DNA of 64,000 bases from Lachnospiraceae bacterium (GTDB lineage: Bacteria > Bacillota > Clostridia > Lachnospirales > Lachnospiraceae): positions 24,508 through 88,507 of the forward strand of contig JAFQBM010000030.1 of the NCBI GenBank assembly GCA_017399685.1, read 5' to 3'. Shown here piece after piece: positions 15,730 to 25,313 of the stretch (its first letter is position 1; every line of letters begins with the position of its first letter). The notes under the pieces were generated by a model. That model did no database searches and had not been told where the DNA came from. It worked only from the letters and a program-made list of their open reading frames with translations. The position numbers and the translations under genes are program-made.

Positions 15730-16638
15730 TTATAACACCTTTTCCTTATATTTTCTTAATTCCTCAATATATTTTTCTCCCAGAACACTAAGGGGCATCC
15801 TCTTCTGCTTAATATAACCAATGGTCATGATTTCTTCTGTGTTAAGAGGTACTGCTGCATACTCGTCTCCATTTAACTCCTCACAGATAATGCCGGAACA
15901 AAGGGTATAACCATTTAATCCCACCATTAAATTTAAAAGAGTTGCTCTGTCATCTGCCTTAATAATCTGTCTGTAATCATAGGTGCTAAGTACTTCTTCT
16001 GCAAAATAAAAAGAATTATTATCCCCCTGTTCAAAAGAAAGACACGGATACTGCTGCAAATCCTCAAAATCAATCAGATTTTTCTTTGCCAGTGGATTAT
16101 TTTTACTAAGATACACATAAATTTTACAATCAAACAAGGGAATAAATTCCAGTTCATTTTCCCTAAGAATCTTATCAATGAATTTGCTGTTAAATTCATT
16201 TTTATATATAATTCCTACCTCACTTCGATTCAAATGAACATTTTCAATTACTTCACTGGTTTTCGCTTCATGTACTGCAAATTCATATTCTTCCATTCCG
16301 AATTTTTTCGCCATTTGAATAAAAGCCTCCACCGCAAACGTATAATGCTGCATGGATACACTGAATTTCTTCTTAAATGCAGTATGTTCCACATACCGTT
16401 CTTCTATCAGACGGTAGTGGTCTAACATCTGCCTTGCATAGCCTAAGAATTCCTCTCCTTCCGGGGTAATGACAATTCCCCGGTTGGAACGGACAAAAAG
16501 TTCTATATGAATCTCATTTTCTAAATCCTTAATGGTATTGGAAAGACTCGGCTGGGTTACAAAAAGCTCCGTAGCCGCCTTATTCATAGACTTGCAATCT
16601 GCGATGGTAACTGCATATCTTAACTGTTGTAATGTCAT
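15730..16638 (-). CDS. LysR-family transcriptional regulator
   Basis: 302 residues. N-terminal winged HTH (TLQQLRYAVTIADCKSMNKA, FVTQPSLSNTIKDLENEI, then FVRSNRGIVITPEGEEFL) and a C-terminal effector domain of two alpha/beta lobes. It ends the importer operon (29 bp after the solute-binding gene) and precedes the C-S lyase and cysK on the same strand, so it probably controls sulfur amino acid genes. The likely ligand is O-acetylserine, N-acetylserine or a cysteine-related compound by analogy with CysB-type and CysL-type regulators; this is inference. Confidence 0.9.
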   Translation of the reverse strand: MTLQQLRYAVTIADCKSMNKAATELFVTQPSLSNTIKDLENEIHIELFVRSNRGIVITPEGEEFLGYARQMLDHYRLIEERYVEHTAFKKKFSVSMQHYTFAVEAFIQMAKKFGMEEYEFAVHEAKTSEVIENVHLNRSEVGIIYKNEFNSKFIDKILRENELEFIPLFDCKIYVYLSKNNPLAKKNLIDFEDLQQYPCLSFEQGDNNSFYFAEEVLSTYDYRQIIKADDRATLLNLMVGLNGYTLCSGIICEELNGDEYAAVPLNTEEIMTIGYIKQKRMPLSVLGEKYIEELRKYKEKVL

Positions 16639-16666
16639 GGTATCTTCCTCTCTGTCCTAAGTGTTT

Positions 16667-17530
16667 TTATTCAACTTTTCCACCTTCTACTACCAGATTA
16701 TCTGCATCCACACTGTCACCATACACTGGAGCCAATGTTTCTTCAAAATCCTTGTGGAAAAATTGTTCTTCTTCTAATGATTCAATTTCTTCATTAATCC
16801 AATTTAATAATTCTGTATTTCCCTTTTGTACTGCCGGTGCAATGGTATCAAGACTGCCTACAGATTCCACTCCTACCGCAAATCCCTTATTTTGCAAAGC
16901 CCAGGCTAATACTTCTGTGTTATCTGTAGAGAATGCATCTCCTCTTCCATCTAATAATGCATCATAGGCTTCCTGGTATTCATCAAACTTTAACAAATTA
17001 ATTTCTGGATAATTTTCACTAAAATATTTTTCTGCTGTGGTTCCTTTTACTACAATCAAAGTTTTTCCATTTAACTGTTCCACATCGGTAATTAACGCAT
17101 CTTCCGGTGATACTACACCAAGTGCCACCTTCATGTAAGGCAATGCAAAATCTACTTTTTCTGCTCTTTCTTCTGTTACGGTAAAGTTCGCAAGAATAAT
17201 GTCAACCTTACCTGACTGCAGGTATTCCACACGATTGGCTGCTTCTACATATACAAATTCTACCGCATCTTCGCTTCCAAGTAAATCCTTTGCGATTCTT
17301 TTTGCAAAATAAACATCATATCCCTGCACTTCTCCATTGGAGTCAACATAACCAAAGGGATTTTTATCACTAAATACCCCTATCTTGATATTTCCATCCT
17401 CTTTGATTTCCTCCAATGTTCTTACTGTCTGATTGTTGTTATCTTCCTCTTTTTTCTCCTGGCCGCAGCCTGTCAAAGCTCCTAATGCCAATACTACTGT
17501 TAACAATAAACCTAACCATTTTTTCTTCAT
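16667..17530 (-). CDS. Amino acid ABC transporter, solute-binding lipoprotein
   Basis: 287 residues from ATG 17530. It has a lipoprotein signal: KK, a hydrophobic stretch, then the lipobox LTGC (Cys near 21). The family 3 solute-binding fold follows (IKIGVFSDKNPFGYVDSNGE, QGYDVYFAKRIAKDLLG, VDIILANFTVTEERAEKVDF, GTTAEKYFSENYP, GRGDAFSTDN). The anchored protein catches an amino acid outside the cell and hands it to the two permeases upstream. Context (cysK, C-S lyase, LysR) suggests cystine or a related sulfur amino acid. A frame extending to 17668 has no ribosome binding site. Confidence 0.9.
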   Translation of the reverse strand: MKKKWLGLLLTVVLALGALTGCGQEKKEEDNNNQTVRTLEEIKEDGNIKIGVFSDKNPFGYVDSNGEVQGYDVYFAKRIAKDLLGSEDAVEFVYVEAANRVEYLQSGKVDIILANFTVTEERAEKVDFALPYMKVALGVVSPEDALITDVEQLNGKTLIVVKGTTAEKYFSENYPEINLLKFDEYQEAYDALLDGRGDAFSTDNTEVLAWALQNKGFAVGVESVGSLDTIAPAVQKGNTELLNWINEEIESLEEEQFFHKDFEETLAPVYGDSVDADNLVVEGGKVE

Positions 17531-17669
17531 ATCTTTTTCCTCTTTTCTTTCTAATATATTTTCACCCCAAAAGGGTAAATTATAACTTGAACCATTCACA
17601 ACAATCTTGTAAACCACCACCATCATGACCCAGTGAAGGTTTGCATAACCTCTCTTTCTTACTGCCATT

Positions 17670-18425
17670 TCAAATTTCTAATGCTTCAAAATGAAAGGTA
17701 TTTAAAAATTTCTTTGCTCTTTCTGTTTTGGGATAGTTAAAAAATTCCTGTGGTGTTTCTTCCTCCACTATCTCTCCTTTGTCTAAAAAAATCACCCGGT
17801 CAGCGACTGCCTTTGCAAAATCCATTTCGTGGGTAACAATCACCATGGTCATTCCCTCCCTCGCAAGTTCCAATACTACCTGCAAAACTTCCCTAACCAT
17901 CTCCGGATCCAATGCTGCCGTAATTTCATCCAGCAACAAAACTTCCGGATGCATCATCAATGTTCTTACAATCGCCACCCTTTGTTTCTGCCCTCCGGAA
18001 AGCTGCCTTGGATACATTCCTTTCTTCTCTAAAAGGCCTACCCGGTCTAACAGGGCTTCTGCCTCCTTCTTCACTTCCTCCTTTTTTTTCTTTTGTACCA
18101 GTACCGGAGCCAGCATAACATTTTCCAGTACTGTTTTATGTGGAAACAGGTCATAGCTTTGAAATACCATGCCTATTTTCTCCCTGTATTTGTGAATGTT
18201 TTTCTTATCAGAACTAATTTCCTTTCCATCCAGCAATATTTCCCCTGAATCGATTGGTTCTAAAAGATTCAGACACCTTAAAAAGGTACTTTTCCCACAT
18301 CCCGATGGTCCTATCACTACCACTACTTCTCCCTTTTTTATAGAAAATGTGATGTTCTTTAACACCGGTGGAGATGCATCAAATGATTTGGTCAATGCCA
18401 CAGTTTGTAAAATTGCTTGTTCCAT
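17670..18425 (-). CDS. Amino acid ABC transporter, ATP-binding protein
   Basis: 251 residues. Walker [10 protein letters not shown] (near 40), Q-loop [12 protein letters not shown], signature [15 protein letters not shown], Walker [13 protein letters not shown] and switch [11 protein letters not shown] are all intact and of the polar amino acid (GlnQ/TcyN-like) type. ATG 18425 is 5 bp after GGAGG. It powers the importer formed with the permeases at 18456 and 19102 and the lipoprotein at 16667. Confidence 0.93.
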   Translation of the reverse strand: MEQAILQTVALTKSFDASPPVLKNITFSIKKGEVVVVIGPSGCGKSTFLRCLNLLEPIDSGEILLDGKEISSDKKNIHKYREKIGMVFQSYDLFPHKTVLENVMLAPVLVQKKKKEEVKKEAEALLDRVGLLEKKGMYPRQLSGGQKQRVAIVRTLMMHPEVLLLDEITAALDPEMVREVLQVVLELAREGMTMVIVTHEMDFAKAVADRVIFLDKGEIVEEETPQEFFNYPKTERAKKFLNTFHFEALEI

Positions 18426-18455
18426 TGTTTCCTCCTTTCCAAAGGTTACTATCAT

Positions 18456-19133
18456 TTAGTCTTTTAACCTTTTCTCTAACACAGTTGATAATTTTGAAAT
18501 AGGGTAACATACTGCAAAGTATAAAAGGAATATGGCGCCATAGACCCAGATGGCAGCTTTAGGATTTTCGAATCTGGAAGCGTCGATGATTTGTTTTCCA
18601 ACTTTTACCACTTCCACTACTCCAATTAATACTACTAAAGAGGTTGTTTTCACCATTCTGGTTAATAAACTTACTGCGGATGGCAATAATCTTCGAAACG
18701 TCTGGGGTAAAATAATATGCAGGTATAACTGGATTTTCGAAAATCCCAGACTGTATCCGCTTTCATACTGATGTTTCGGTATAGAAATCAATGCACTCCG
18801 TACCAAATCTCCCATTTCTGCGGTTCCCCAGAAGGTAAAAACCAGAACCGCCGCCATCTCTCCTGAAATATCTATCCCAAAATGCTTTGCTGCTCCAAAA
18901 TACACCAAAAACAGCAATACCAGTTGTGGCATAATTCGTACTACTTCAAGATATACCCTGCAAACAAATCGGATTGCTTTATTTTTTCCTGTCATTACCA
19001 TACCAAGAAATAAGCCTAATACAACGGAAAACAACATGGAAGTGAATGCAATTCTTATAGAAGCCCAGAGGCCTTCCAAAAGTCTAAAAAAATTAATTCC
19101 ATCAAACAGAACCTGTATTCCCGAATCCTGCAT
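18456..19133 (-). CDS. Amino acid ABC transporter permease (second)
   Basis: 225 residues with about five membrane helices and the HisMQ-type EAA loop (ALISIPKHQYESGYSLGFSK ... LPQTFRRLLPS) that binds the ATPase. Its start overlaps the end of the upstream permease gene by 32 bp, showing tight coupling. The two permeases probably form a heterodimer in the membrane. Confidence 0.9.
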   Translation of the reverse strand: MQDSGIQVLFDGINFFRLLEGLWASIRIAFTSMLFSVVLGLFLGMVMTGKNKAIRFVCRVYLEVVRIMPQLVLLFLVYFGAAKHFGIDISGEMAAVLVFTFWGTAEMGDLVRSALISIPKHQYESGYSLGFSKIQLYLHIILPQTFRRLLPSAVSLLTRMVKTTSLVVLIGVVEVVKVGKQIIDASRFENPKAAIWVYGAIFLLYFAVCYPISKLSTVLEKRLKD

Positions 19134-19773
19134 ATCGCACCCTCCTCTCTATCCATGAACTTACCAATGAGATAGGAAGAAGTATCACTAAATACGAAAC
19201 AACCAGCATCATAAGTGCCTCATCGGTTTTATAATAAAGTCCAATCAAATCTTTGGTGACATACATCAAATCCGCCAGTGCAACCGCACTAAATACTGAT
19301 GTTTCTTTTAAAAGAAATATCACATTGGCACAAAAAACCGGTACACTGGTTGCCACAGCCTGTGGCATAACAATCTTCCAAAAAGTCTGCTTTTTTGTCA
19401 TTCCTAAACTATAGGCGGATTCCCTCTGAATCTTCGGTACATTCTCAATGCCGGTTCGAAATCCCTCCGCCATATAACTTCCTCCCAGAAAAATAAGTCC
19501 AATCACTCCACAGGCTTTGGAACTTAATACAATTCCCACCTTTGGTAATCCAAAATACAAAAAGAATAACTGTATTAATAAGGGGGTATTTCTGGACAAC
19601 TCAATATATATTTGCACCAACTGCCTTAACACTGGTATTTTTAATTCTATTATAAGACTACAAATGATTCCTACCACAAATGCACCTGCAATTCCACATG
19701 CACCGATTTTTATCGTCAGCTTTGCTGCTTCGATATAAGTTGGGATATATGTAAAAATAAATTCAAAATCCAT
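19102..19773 (-). CDS. Amino acid ABC transporter permease (first)
   Basis: 223 residues, HisMQ family: five or so helices, NTPLLIQLFFLYFGLP near 60-75, and the EAA loop IENVPKIQRESAYSLGMTKK ... MPQAVATSVP. First gene of the importer operon. The order permease, permease, ATPase, binding protein resembles cystine importers of the Tcy type. The leader region at 19811-19902 holds a candidate operator shared with cysK. Confidence 0.9.
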   Translation of the reverse strand: MDFEFIFTYIPTYIEAAKLTIKIGACGIAGAFVVGIICSLIIELKIPVLRQLVQIYIELSRNTPLLIQLFFLYFGLPKVGIVLSSKACGVIGLIFLGGSYMAEGFRTGIENVPKIQRESAYSLGMTKKQTFWKIVMPQAVATSVPVFCANVIFLLKETSVFSAVALADLMYVTKDLIGLYYKTDEALMMLVVSYLVILLPISLVSSWIERRVRYAGFGNTGSV

Positions 19774-19810
19774 ACCTTCTTTGCCTCCGCCCTATTCGGG
19801 CTACTTTCTC

Positions 19811-19902
19811 ATAATTTATGGAGTTATAAATTATATAATTTCATTTAAAAATGAAATTATATCATCTTTTACTCCTAGTATCATACTATTTTAGTAGGAT
19901 TA
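19811..19902 (-). promoter_or_regulatory. Leader and operator region of the amino acid importer operon
   Basis: On the minus strand a -10 TATAAT lies at 19861-19856. Upstream is the motif TACTATTTTAGTAGGATTA (19884-19902) shared with cysK. Downstream is a perfect 12-bp hairpin ATATAATTTCAT / ATGAAATTATAT (19833-19844 / 19851-19862) and a further dyad ATAATTTA / TAAATTAT (19811-19834). No riboswitch or T-box fold was recognised. Confidence 0.5.
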
Positions 19903-20115
19903 AAGTGTGACAAAATGATTGAAATATCTCCACTGCCCTTATCACATTCCACAATTATGTATATGTTTCATATTTTAAAATAGACATATTCCTTAACTTA
20001 AACTTTCCCTCAACGTCTTTTTCCTACCGTTTTACTATGTTTTATATCTTACTCTTCACTTTACAGAATGTCAATGATTATTTGCATTATTTGTAATTCA
20101 AAAAAGTAATACTTT

Positions 20116-20136
20116 GTAATAACTTTTTCTTATAAC
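20116..20136. promoter_or_regulatory. LysR-box-like sequence
   Basis: GTAATAACTTTTTCTTATAAC resembles the box at 15508-15528 (GTTATAAATTTTTCTTATAAC). It lies in the 494-bp gap between the importer operon and the FtsX-type operon, about 280 bp from the importer promoter, so its role is doubtful. Apart from this, the terminator at 20141 and the leader, the gap shows nothing. Confidence 0.3.
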
Positions 20137-20140
20137 AAAA

Positions 20141-20162
20141 AAAGCCGGGGAGTCCCGGCTTT
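20141..20162 (-). terminator. Terminator of the FtsX-type transporter operon
   Basis: AAAGCCGGG (20141-20149) and CCCGGCTTT (20154-20162) pair perfectly; on the minus strand a run of T follows. It lies about 105 bp past the stop at 20268. Confidence 0.88.
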
Positions 20163-20267
20163 CACACTTAACCTCAATCATTTTTATCAACTTTATCATG
20201 AAACATCTTTGTTCATCAAACATCCTTGTTTCACCTTAATGAGCAAAACTGATCTTATCATTTTGGT

Positions 20268-21362
20268 TTAATATTCACAAATATCTGTTTTCAGCATTTG
20301 TCTGCATCTCGTCACCATCAATGGAAGGATGCTGATTACATTACAAAGCAATAAAGCCCCAAATGCCAAAGAATCGAAATAGCATAAGTATTTTCCATCC
20401 GGATAAAGCACCAGATGATTGAAAAGATATAGACCCAGTAAAGTAATTCCTGCTCCTACCATAAGAGCAATCACATCCATCAACAGAAGTTCCTTTACTA
20501 TCTTACCAATGATACGCTTTTTCGAAATACCAATGGCCAGATAAACAGAGAACTCAAACTCTCTTCTTTGATACATTCCTACAAAAGCTGCATGAATGGT
20601 AATAGCAAGTATGATAGAGATTAAAATTGCAATAAAGAGATAAATCACATTAAATATTTCAAACTGACTCTCTATGTTCGCTCCCAATCCCGAATAGACA
20701 TAAACATTCTGTTTTTCTTCCAATTGATTTTGAATCCCGTAAACATAATCATAAAGTTCTTTTCCTTTGATATCCTTTCCCAAAAGGGTGGCACTTGGTA
20801 TCATATCCTCTTCATTGGTGATAAAATATAAGGTATATCCATCTTCCTTTGTTACCGCATCCAAGGTAAACTCACTATAAATCATACTATACCCGTTTTT
20901 ATCCACCTTATCCCCTATGGAAAATCCTTTGTTCTTTGCGAATTTTTCACTCATAATCATACTGTTTTCTTTTAACTTATCAAAGTCACACTCAATTCCA
21001 AAATGCTCACAGTATGTCTTAAAATCTTCCACACTACGAAAGGTAAAACTACAAATTCCAGAATCAAATCCCATAATACTCTGCCATTGAAATCCATTAT
21101 AAGTTCCCATTTCTAAAATCGTAACCTTGCCATCGTCAGAAAGTTCCTGAAGAAACCATTGATAATCTTCATCGTCTGACGAAATACCACTTACACTGAC
21201 GATTTCATCATAATAACCAATGGCGGTTTTCCAGTTATCCAAAGGGTTCGTAACATACAATCCCCCAAGATACACACCAAAACTTAAGAAAATCATAAGT
21301 ATTAATAATAAACAACGCTTTTTATTTTCTTTCACAAAATAGATTGCTGAAAATGGTTTCAT
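20268..21362 (-). CDS. FtsX-type ABC transporter permease (second half-size)
   Basis: 364 residues. One helix near the start (KRCLLLILMIFLSFGVYL), a large outside domain of about 200 residues, then three helices with the FtsX-fold block (IFNVIYLFIAILISIILAIT; YQRREFEFSVYLAIGISKKR). It overlaps the ATPase gene stop/start by 4 bp. With the permease at 22029 it probably forms the membrane part of a MacB-like transporter; substrate unknown, often peptide or antibiotic related. Confidence 0.82.
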   Translation of the reverse strand: MKPFSAIYFVKENKKRCLLLILMIFLSFGVYLGGLYVTNPLDNWKTAIGYYDEIVSVSGISSDDEDYQWFLQELSDDGKVTILEMGTYNGFQWQSIMGFDSGICSFTFRSVEDFKTYCEHFGIECDFDKLKENSMIMSEKFAKNKGFSIGDKVDKNGYSMIYSEFTLDAVTKEDGYTLYFITNEEDMIPSATLLGKDIKGKELYDYVYGIQNQLEEKQNVYVYSGLGANIESQFEIFNVIYLFIAILISIILAITIHAAFVGMYQRREFEFSVYLAIGISKKRIIGKIVKELLLMDVIALMVGAGITLLGLYLFNHLVLYPDGKYLCYFDSLAFGALLLCNVISILPLMVTRCRQMLKTDICEY

Positions 21363-22036
21363 ACTGATCCCCCACCTTTAATTGTACTGATGTCTCCATC
21401 CCACATTTCAATCACACTGTCTGCATCTTTTAAAATAGAGCGGTCATGGGTGATGACCAACACCAGATTCTCTTTTGCATATTCTTTCAAAATTTCCATT
21501 ACCGCAAAGGCATTTTCATGGTCAAGGGCTGCAGTAGGCTCATCCGCAAACAAAACCTTCGGCTCATTTATCATTGCCCTGGCGATGGCGGTTCTTTGTC
21601 TTTGTCCACCGGAAAGTTTCGATGGACGTTTGGAGATTTCTCTTTCTCCTAAACCAAATCCCTTCAGTAGTTCCTTGGCTTTATCGATGGTTTCTTTCTC
21701 GTGTTTTGTAGCTGCCACTGTTACATTGTCCAGTGCAGACATATAAGGCACCAGAAAATGTCTTTGAAACACAAAGCCAAATTCATTCCTTCTAAGAACT
21801 TCCCTCTCACTGTCTTTTAACCTTGTAATCTCTTTCCCATTATAAAGAATCTTCCCATCTGTGGGCTTTTTTAACGTAGAAAGACAATACATTAAAGTAG
21901 ATTTTCCGCTTCCGGAAGGACCTATAATTCCAATCAATCCCTTATCTGGAAGAGATAAATCAAATCCACCTAGGGCATAAACTTTCTCTGTTTTTTCCAT
22001 ATCATAAATCATTGTAATATTTTTAATTTCAAACAT
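21359..22036 (-). CDS. ABC transporter ATP-binding protein (LolD/MacB type)
   Basis: 225 residues. Walker A GPSGSGKSTL (near 40), Q-loop FVFQRHFLVPYMS, signature LSGGQRQRTAIARAM, Walker B VLFADEPTAALD, switch ITHDRSI. All motifs are intact. ATG 22036 overlaps the preceding permease stop and lies 9 bp after GGAGG. It sits between two FtsX-type permease genes in one operon. Confidence 0.92.
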   Translation of the reverse strand: MFEIKNITMIYDMEKTEKVYALGGFDLSLPDKGLIGIIGPSGSGKSTLMYCLSTLKKPTDGKILYNGKEITRLKDSEREVLRRNEFGFVFQRHFLVPYMSALDNVTVAATKHEKETIDKAKELLKGFGLGEREISKRPSKLSGGQRQRTAIARAMINEPKVLFADEPTAALDHENAFAVMEILKEYAKENLVLVITHDRSILKDADSVIEMWDGDISTIKGGGSV

Positions 22037-23201
22037 ATAAATCATCCTCCATGGCATCTATGGTGCGTATCTTGTACAATGCATAACGGATAGGAATCTG
22101 TAGCAATCCTATCAAAAGCATATAGGAACATAATATTTCCATTATAATTTCCGGATAAAAATACCGGCATCGGATTCCCATTGGCCGTATCATTCCAAAA
22201 TCAAGTCCTACCACTAAAATCATGGTTAATCCTGCTCCAATGAAAATGGCAAGACCAAAAGTAAAAGCCAGTTCCCGTAATATAGAACAATATATTTCTT
22301 TTTTGGAATAGCCAATGGAACAATACAGGCACCACTCATTTCGTCTGTCTCTTAAATACATGGTATATACAATATAAAGAGCCAAAGATAAGACTAGTAA
22401 GACACCAAAATATATCACATTGCTGGAGTTATTGATTACATCAATGACCTCTTTTTGTAAATCTTCTTTTCCCGTCTTGACATCCACAACCGTATCAAAA
22501 CCATCTCTTATGAATATTCCCTCTTTTTCCAACAACTTTGTCACATCTTGAATACTTCCATCCGAAAGTATCACAATGCTTGTAGATAACTGATATTTTT
22601 CACTAGGGATTCCACAGCCAAAATAACTTTCAGAATCCAAAATTCCAACAATTTTAACAGTATCATCCAAACTTTCCGTATCAAAATAATCGTTTAGCTG
22701 GTAATTACCATTTTTCATGGAAGCCCTGTCTAAAACAATTTCTCCCGGATGTTCCGGCATTCTTCCTTCGCTAACTTTCGTTCCATAGTGTTTCAGAATA
22801 ACAGAAACCTGCTCCTTCTCCACCAATGGAATTTCTGTCTGCCATTCTCCTATGGCAGCCTTCACATCCATATAAAGAATCTGTGCATAAAATGAATCCA
22901 AAACTTCTTCATATCCCTTTAGCTTCTCAGCCAGTTCAAGATTTTTCTCTAAATATAATTCATGAATTTCTTCCTGGTCCATGTGTTCCACATCCATCCC
23001 TAAGGAACTTCCTGCCAATCTCAAATACTGGATTTTTTGTGCATTATCCACAAGCACAATCCGAAAGGTTTCCTCCGTTGAAGATAATAAAAAGTTTACA
23101 AGATAAGTAAGCATAAAACAAAGTGCCAGACTTATTACCAATACAGCAACTCGCCGCTTGTTATTTTTTATATACTTCATAGCAGACAATTTCTGTCCCA
23201 T
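22029..23201 (-). CDS. FtsX-type ABC transporter permease (first half-size)
   Basis: 390 residues: a first helix (RRVAVLVISLALCFMLTYLV), a large outside domain, then three helices with YLRDRRNEWCLYCSIGYSKK, the FtsX coupling region. ATG 23201 lies 6 bp after AGGAGG; the frame is open further to 23240. It begins the permease-ATPase-permease operon, which follows the two-component genes at 23383-25249. Its promoter (23232-23277) is nearly identical to that of the CD3324-type gene at 43889. Confidence 0.82.
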   Translation of the reverse strand: MGQKLSAMKYIKNNKRRVAVLVISLALCFMLTYLVNFLLSSTEETFRIVLVDNAQKIQYLRLAGSSLGMDVEHMDQEEIHELYLEKNLELAEKLKGYEEVLDSFYAQILYMDVKAAIGEWQTEIPLVEKEQVSVILKHYGTKVSEGRMPEHPGEIVLDRASMKNGNYQLNDYFDTESLDDTVKIVGILDSESYFGCGIPSEKYQLSTSIVILSDGSIQDVTKLLEKEGIFIRDGFDTVVDVKTGKEDLQKEVIDVINNSSNVIYFGVLLVLSLALYIVYTMYLRDRRNEWCLYCSIGYSKKEIYCSILRELAFTFGLAIFIGAGLTMILVVGLDFGMIRPMGIRCRYFYPEIIMEILCSYMLLIGLLQIPIRYALYKIRTIDAMEDDLYV

Positions 23202-23231
23202 AACCATCCTCCTTTTTATTTCTTGGATTAG

Positions 23232-23277
23232 ATTAGGCATTTGCGAAACTATAATTTTTTGTGTGAAAGTGATTCAA
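23232..23277 (-). promoter_or_regulatory. Promoter of FtsX-type operon, part of a conserved 46-bp segment
   Basis: On the minus strand TTGAAT and TATAGT are 18 bp apart. The segment, including the spacer start CACTTTCA and the downstream GCAAATGCCTAAT, recurs almost unchanged at 43913-43957, in front of an unrelated gene. Such conservation outside coding sequence suggests a common regulator or a copied promoter. Confidence 0.65.
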
Positions 23278-23344
23278 TCGTTTTGCAATTGTCTATCTTC
23301 TTTGATGTTCCTATCTTAACATAATAACCTCTGACAAAAAAGTA

Positions 23345-23375
23345 ACCACAGTCATAACCTCACTATGACTGTGGT
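23345..23375 (-). terminator. Terminator of the two-component operon
   Basis: ACCACAGTCATA (23345-23356) and TATGACTGTGGT (23364-23375) form a perfect 12-bp stem; on the minus strand TACTTTTTTG follows. It is 8 bp past the response regulator stop. Confidence 0.9.
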
Positions 23376-23382
23376 CATATCG

Positions 23383-24006
23383 TTACCCATGAATTGCGAC
23401 AATAAGTTTTGCCCTGTCATGAATTCCTGTTTTTTCATAAATAGCAGAAATATAATTTTTTACAGTACCTTCTGAAATAAAAAGTGTTTCTGCAATCTGC
23501 TTATTTGTAAGCCCCTTCGCTAATAAAGTACATATTTCCTGTTCCCTGCTGGTCATTCCATCAAATAAAGAAGTATCCTTATTTCTTCCACTCATTAGGA
23601 CCTGCAACCGTTTCATTACCTTCCGGTCAATGACATCTCTTCCTCCCATAATCTGCTCAATGGCTCCAAGAATCGCATCTTTTCCACTATCTTTTAGTAA
23701 ATATCCATCTGCTCCTCCGCCGATGGCCTGAGTAATATTTTTATCATCATAAAAAGTAGTTAGTACTAATATTTTTACTTTCGGATATTCCTGTTTCATC
23801 CGGGAAATCAACTCAATTCCGCCCATTCCTTTCATATTTAAGTCCACCAGTGCCATATCACATTCTTTCTCAGAAAGGACTGCCAAAGCTTCCTGTCCAT
23901 CCTGTGCCTTTCCTACAATCTCCATTTGATTTAAGGTCAGAATGATTTCCAGACTTTCCAGCAATAATGGCTCATCATCCACTAAAAGTATCTTTAATTG
24001 CTTCAT
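23383..24006 (-). CDS. NarL/LuxR-type response regulator
   Basis: 207 residues from ATG 24006 (MKQLKILLVDDEP). Receiver: acidic DD near 11, phosphoacceptor Asp in ALVDLNMKG (near 55), Thr in LVLTTFYDD, Lys in LLKDSGKD. C-terminal LuxR HTH: LTSREQEICTLLAKG-like with LTNKQIAETLFISEGTVKNY. Its start overlaps the histidine kinase end by 32 bp. It probably controls the FtsX-type transporter downstream. Confidence 0.92.
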   Translation of the reverse strand: MKQLKILLVDDEPLLLESLEIILTLNQMEIVGKAQDGQEALAVLSEKECDMALVDLNMKGMGGIELISRMKQEYPKVKILVLTTFYDDKNITQAIGGGADGYLLKDSGKDAILGAIEQIMGGRDVIDRKVMKRLQVLMSGRNKDTSLFDGMTSREQEICTLLAKGLTNKQIAETLFISEGTVKNYISAIYEKTGIHDRAKLIVAIHG

Positions 24007-25249
24007 TCTCTTCTCCCTTCTGAAATTCCAATAGAATTTCCGCTTTAAATCCATTATCATTCGAAAAATAAGTTCTTCCTCCACATCTTTTTACATAGGA
24101 AATCATTTTTTTTAAACCAAATCCATTCTCAATCCGTTCTCTTTGATTTTTGTCAGAGAAATCACTTTTTCCATTGTCTGTTACTTTGATTTTAATATGC
24201 CTGCTGTCTGCTGTCAGTGTCACAGTAAAAACATCTGCTTTTCCATGCCGGACACCATTGGATAAAAGTTCTTGTACTGCTCCCGTAAGAAATTCCGTAT
24301 GTTCATGTGGAATCACCACATCCATACTTACATTTCCGAAATCCGTATATATTTTTATCATGGTATCCATCACAAAACTATCTGTAACTGCCGTAAGTTC
24401 ACCCAAAAAATCACTCATCATAACAAATTTATTCTCATGATCCAGTACCCTAACCGCCTGACGGATGGACTCCAAACTGTTTCGAATCCTGTGGTTTGCC
24501 GTATTCATCTTTTCTCTTGCTTTATCCGGTGCCGCATCAAATAGCATATCTGCAGCATCTAAAGTCATAACTGCGGCCGTTATGGAATGCCCCACACTAT
24601 TATGAATGTTTCTGCTGATATTTTCCCGCTCCTCCAACCGGGCAGTTTTATCCGTCAGATAATTTTTTATCACAAGTTCCTGATTTAACTTCTTTGCATA
24701 CATTTCATTGACTGCCATAATACTAAGTGCCTTAGAAATCTGACTTCTTGCAATGATATACTTTTCTATCAGCTGTTGAAAAACAAAAAGAATAAGACAT
24801 ATCCCTGCTAATATGAAAGCACGAAGCATCACTTCCGGTAATCCTTGGTTTCTTATCAAAATTTGAACGAAAAAATATAATATGGATGGAAACAAAAAAG
24901 AATATGACTTTCCAATAAGAAAAATCTCTTCTCCTATCCCAACATCTTCTCTTATCTCCTTCTCTTCTCGATTCCTTTTTCGCTTTAATGGTAATTCTCC
25001 ACCCAAAAGATAAAACAATAAATAGGAAAGATATTCTCCTGTGAATGCTACAAACACCAATGATAAGATGAACTGAACTCCCAAATAAATACCATGTTCC
25101 TCTTCTAAAAGACTTCTCTCACATATCATACATAATAAAATCCCAGAAACAAACAACAGATAAAATGGCATTTCTGAATGCAGACATCCCCACACCGTTA
25201 ATATCATCAAAATAAAAGACCGCTGTATAAATCTTTCCATTGCAATCAT
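23975..25249 (-). CDS. Sensor histidine kinase (HisKA_3/NarX-DesK type)
   Basis: About 424 residues. Five or more N-terminal membrane helices (residues 5-175) with little outside domain, then the dimerisation box with the phospho-His (SRNIHNSVGHSITAAVMTLD), then HATPase: ELLSNGVRHGKAD, VTDNGKSD, ENGFGLKKM. It should phosphorylate the response regulator encoded next. Start codon is uncertain: GTG 25258, ATG 25249 and ATG 25240 are close together; 25249 has GGGTG 6 bp upstream. Confidence 0.88.
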   Translation of the reverse strand: MIAMERFIQRSFILMILTVWGCLHSEMPFYLLFVSGILLCMICERSLLEEEHGIYLGVQFILSLVFVAFTGEYLSYLLFYLLGGELPLKRKRNREEKEIREDVGIGEEIFLIGKSYSFLFPSILYFFVQILIRNQGLPEVMLRAFILAGICLILFVFQQLIEKYIIARSQISKALSIMAVNEMYAKKLNQELVIKNYLTDKTARLEERENISRNIHNSVGHSITAAVMTLDAADMLFDAAPDKAREKMNTANHRIRNSLESIRQAVRVLDHENKFVMMSDFLGELTAVTDSFVMDTMIKIYTDFGNVSMDVVIPHEHTEFLTGAVQELLSNGVRHGKADVFTVTLTADSRHIKIKVTDNGKSDFSDKNQRERIENGFGLKKMISYVKRCGGRTYFSNDNGFKAEILLEFQKGEENEAIKDTFSG

Positions 25250-25313
25250 AATCATCACCCATTCTGATTATACCGAAAATCAAAAGACATTTCAATGTGA
25301 CTTAAGTAATACA

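Noticed and set aside
19774..20267. Possible gene in the 494-bp gap
   Set aside because: Both strands are rich in stops; only the leader hairpins, the operator-like motif, a LysR-box-like word and a terminator were found.
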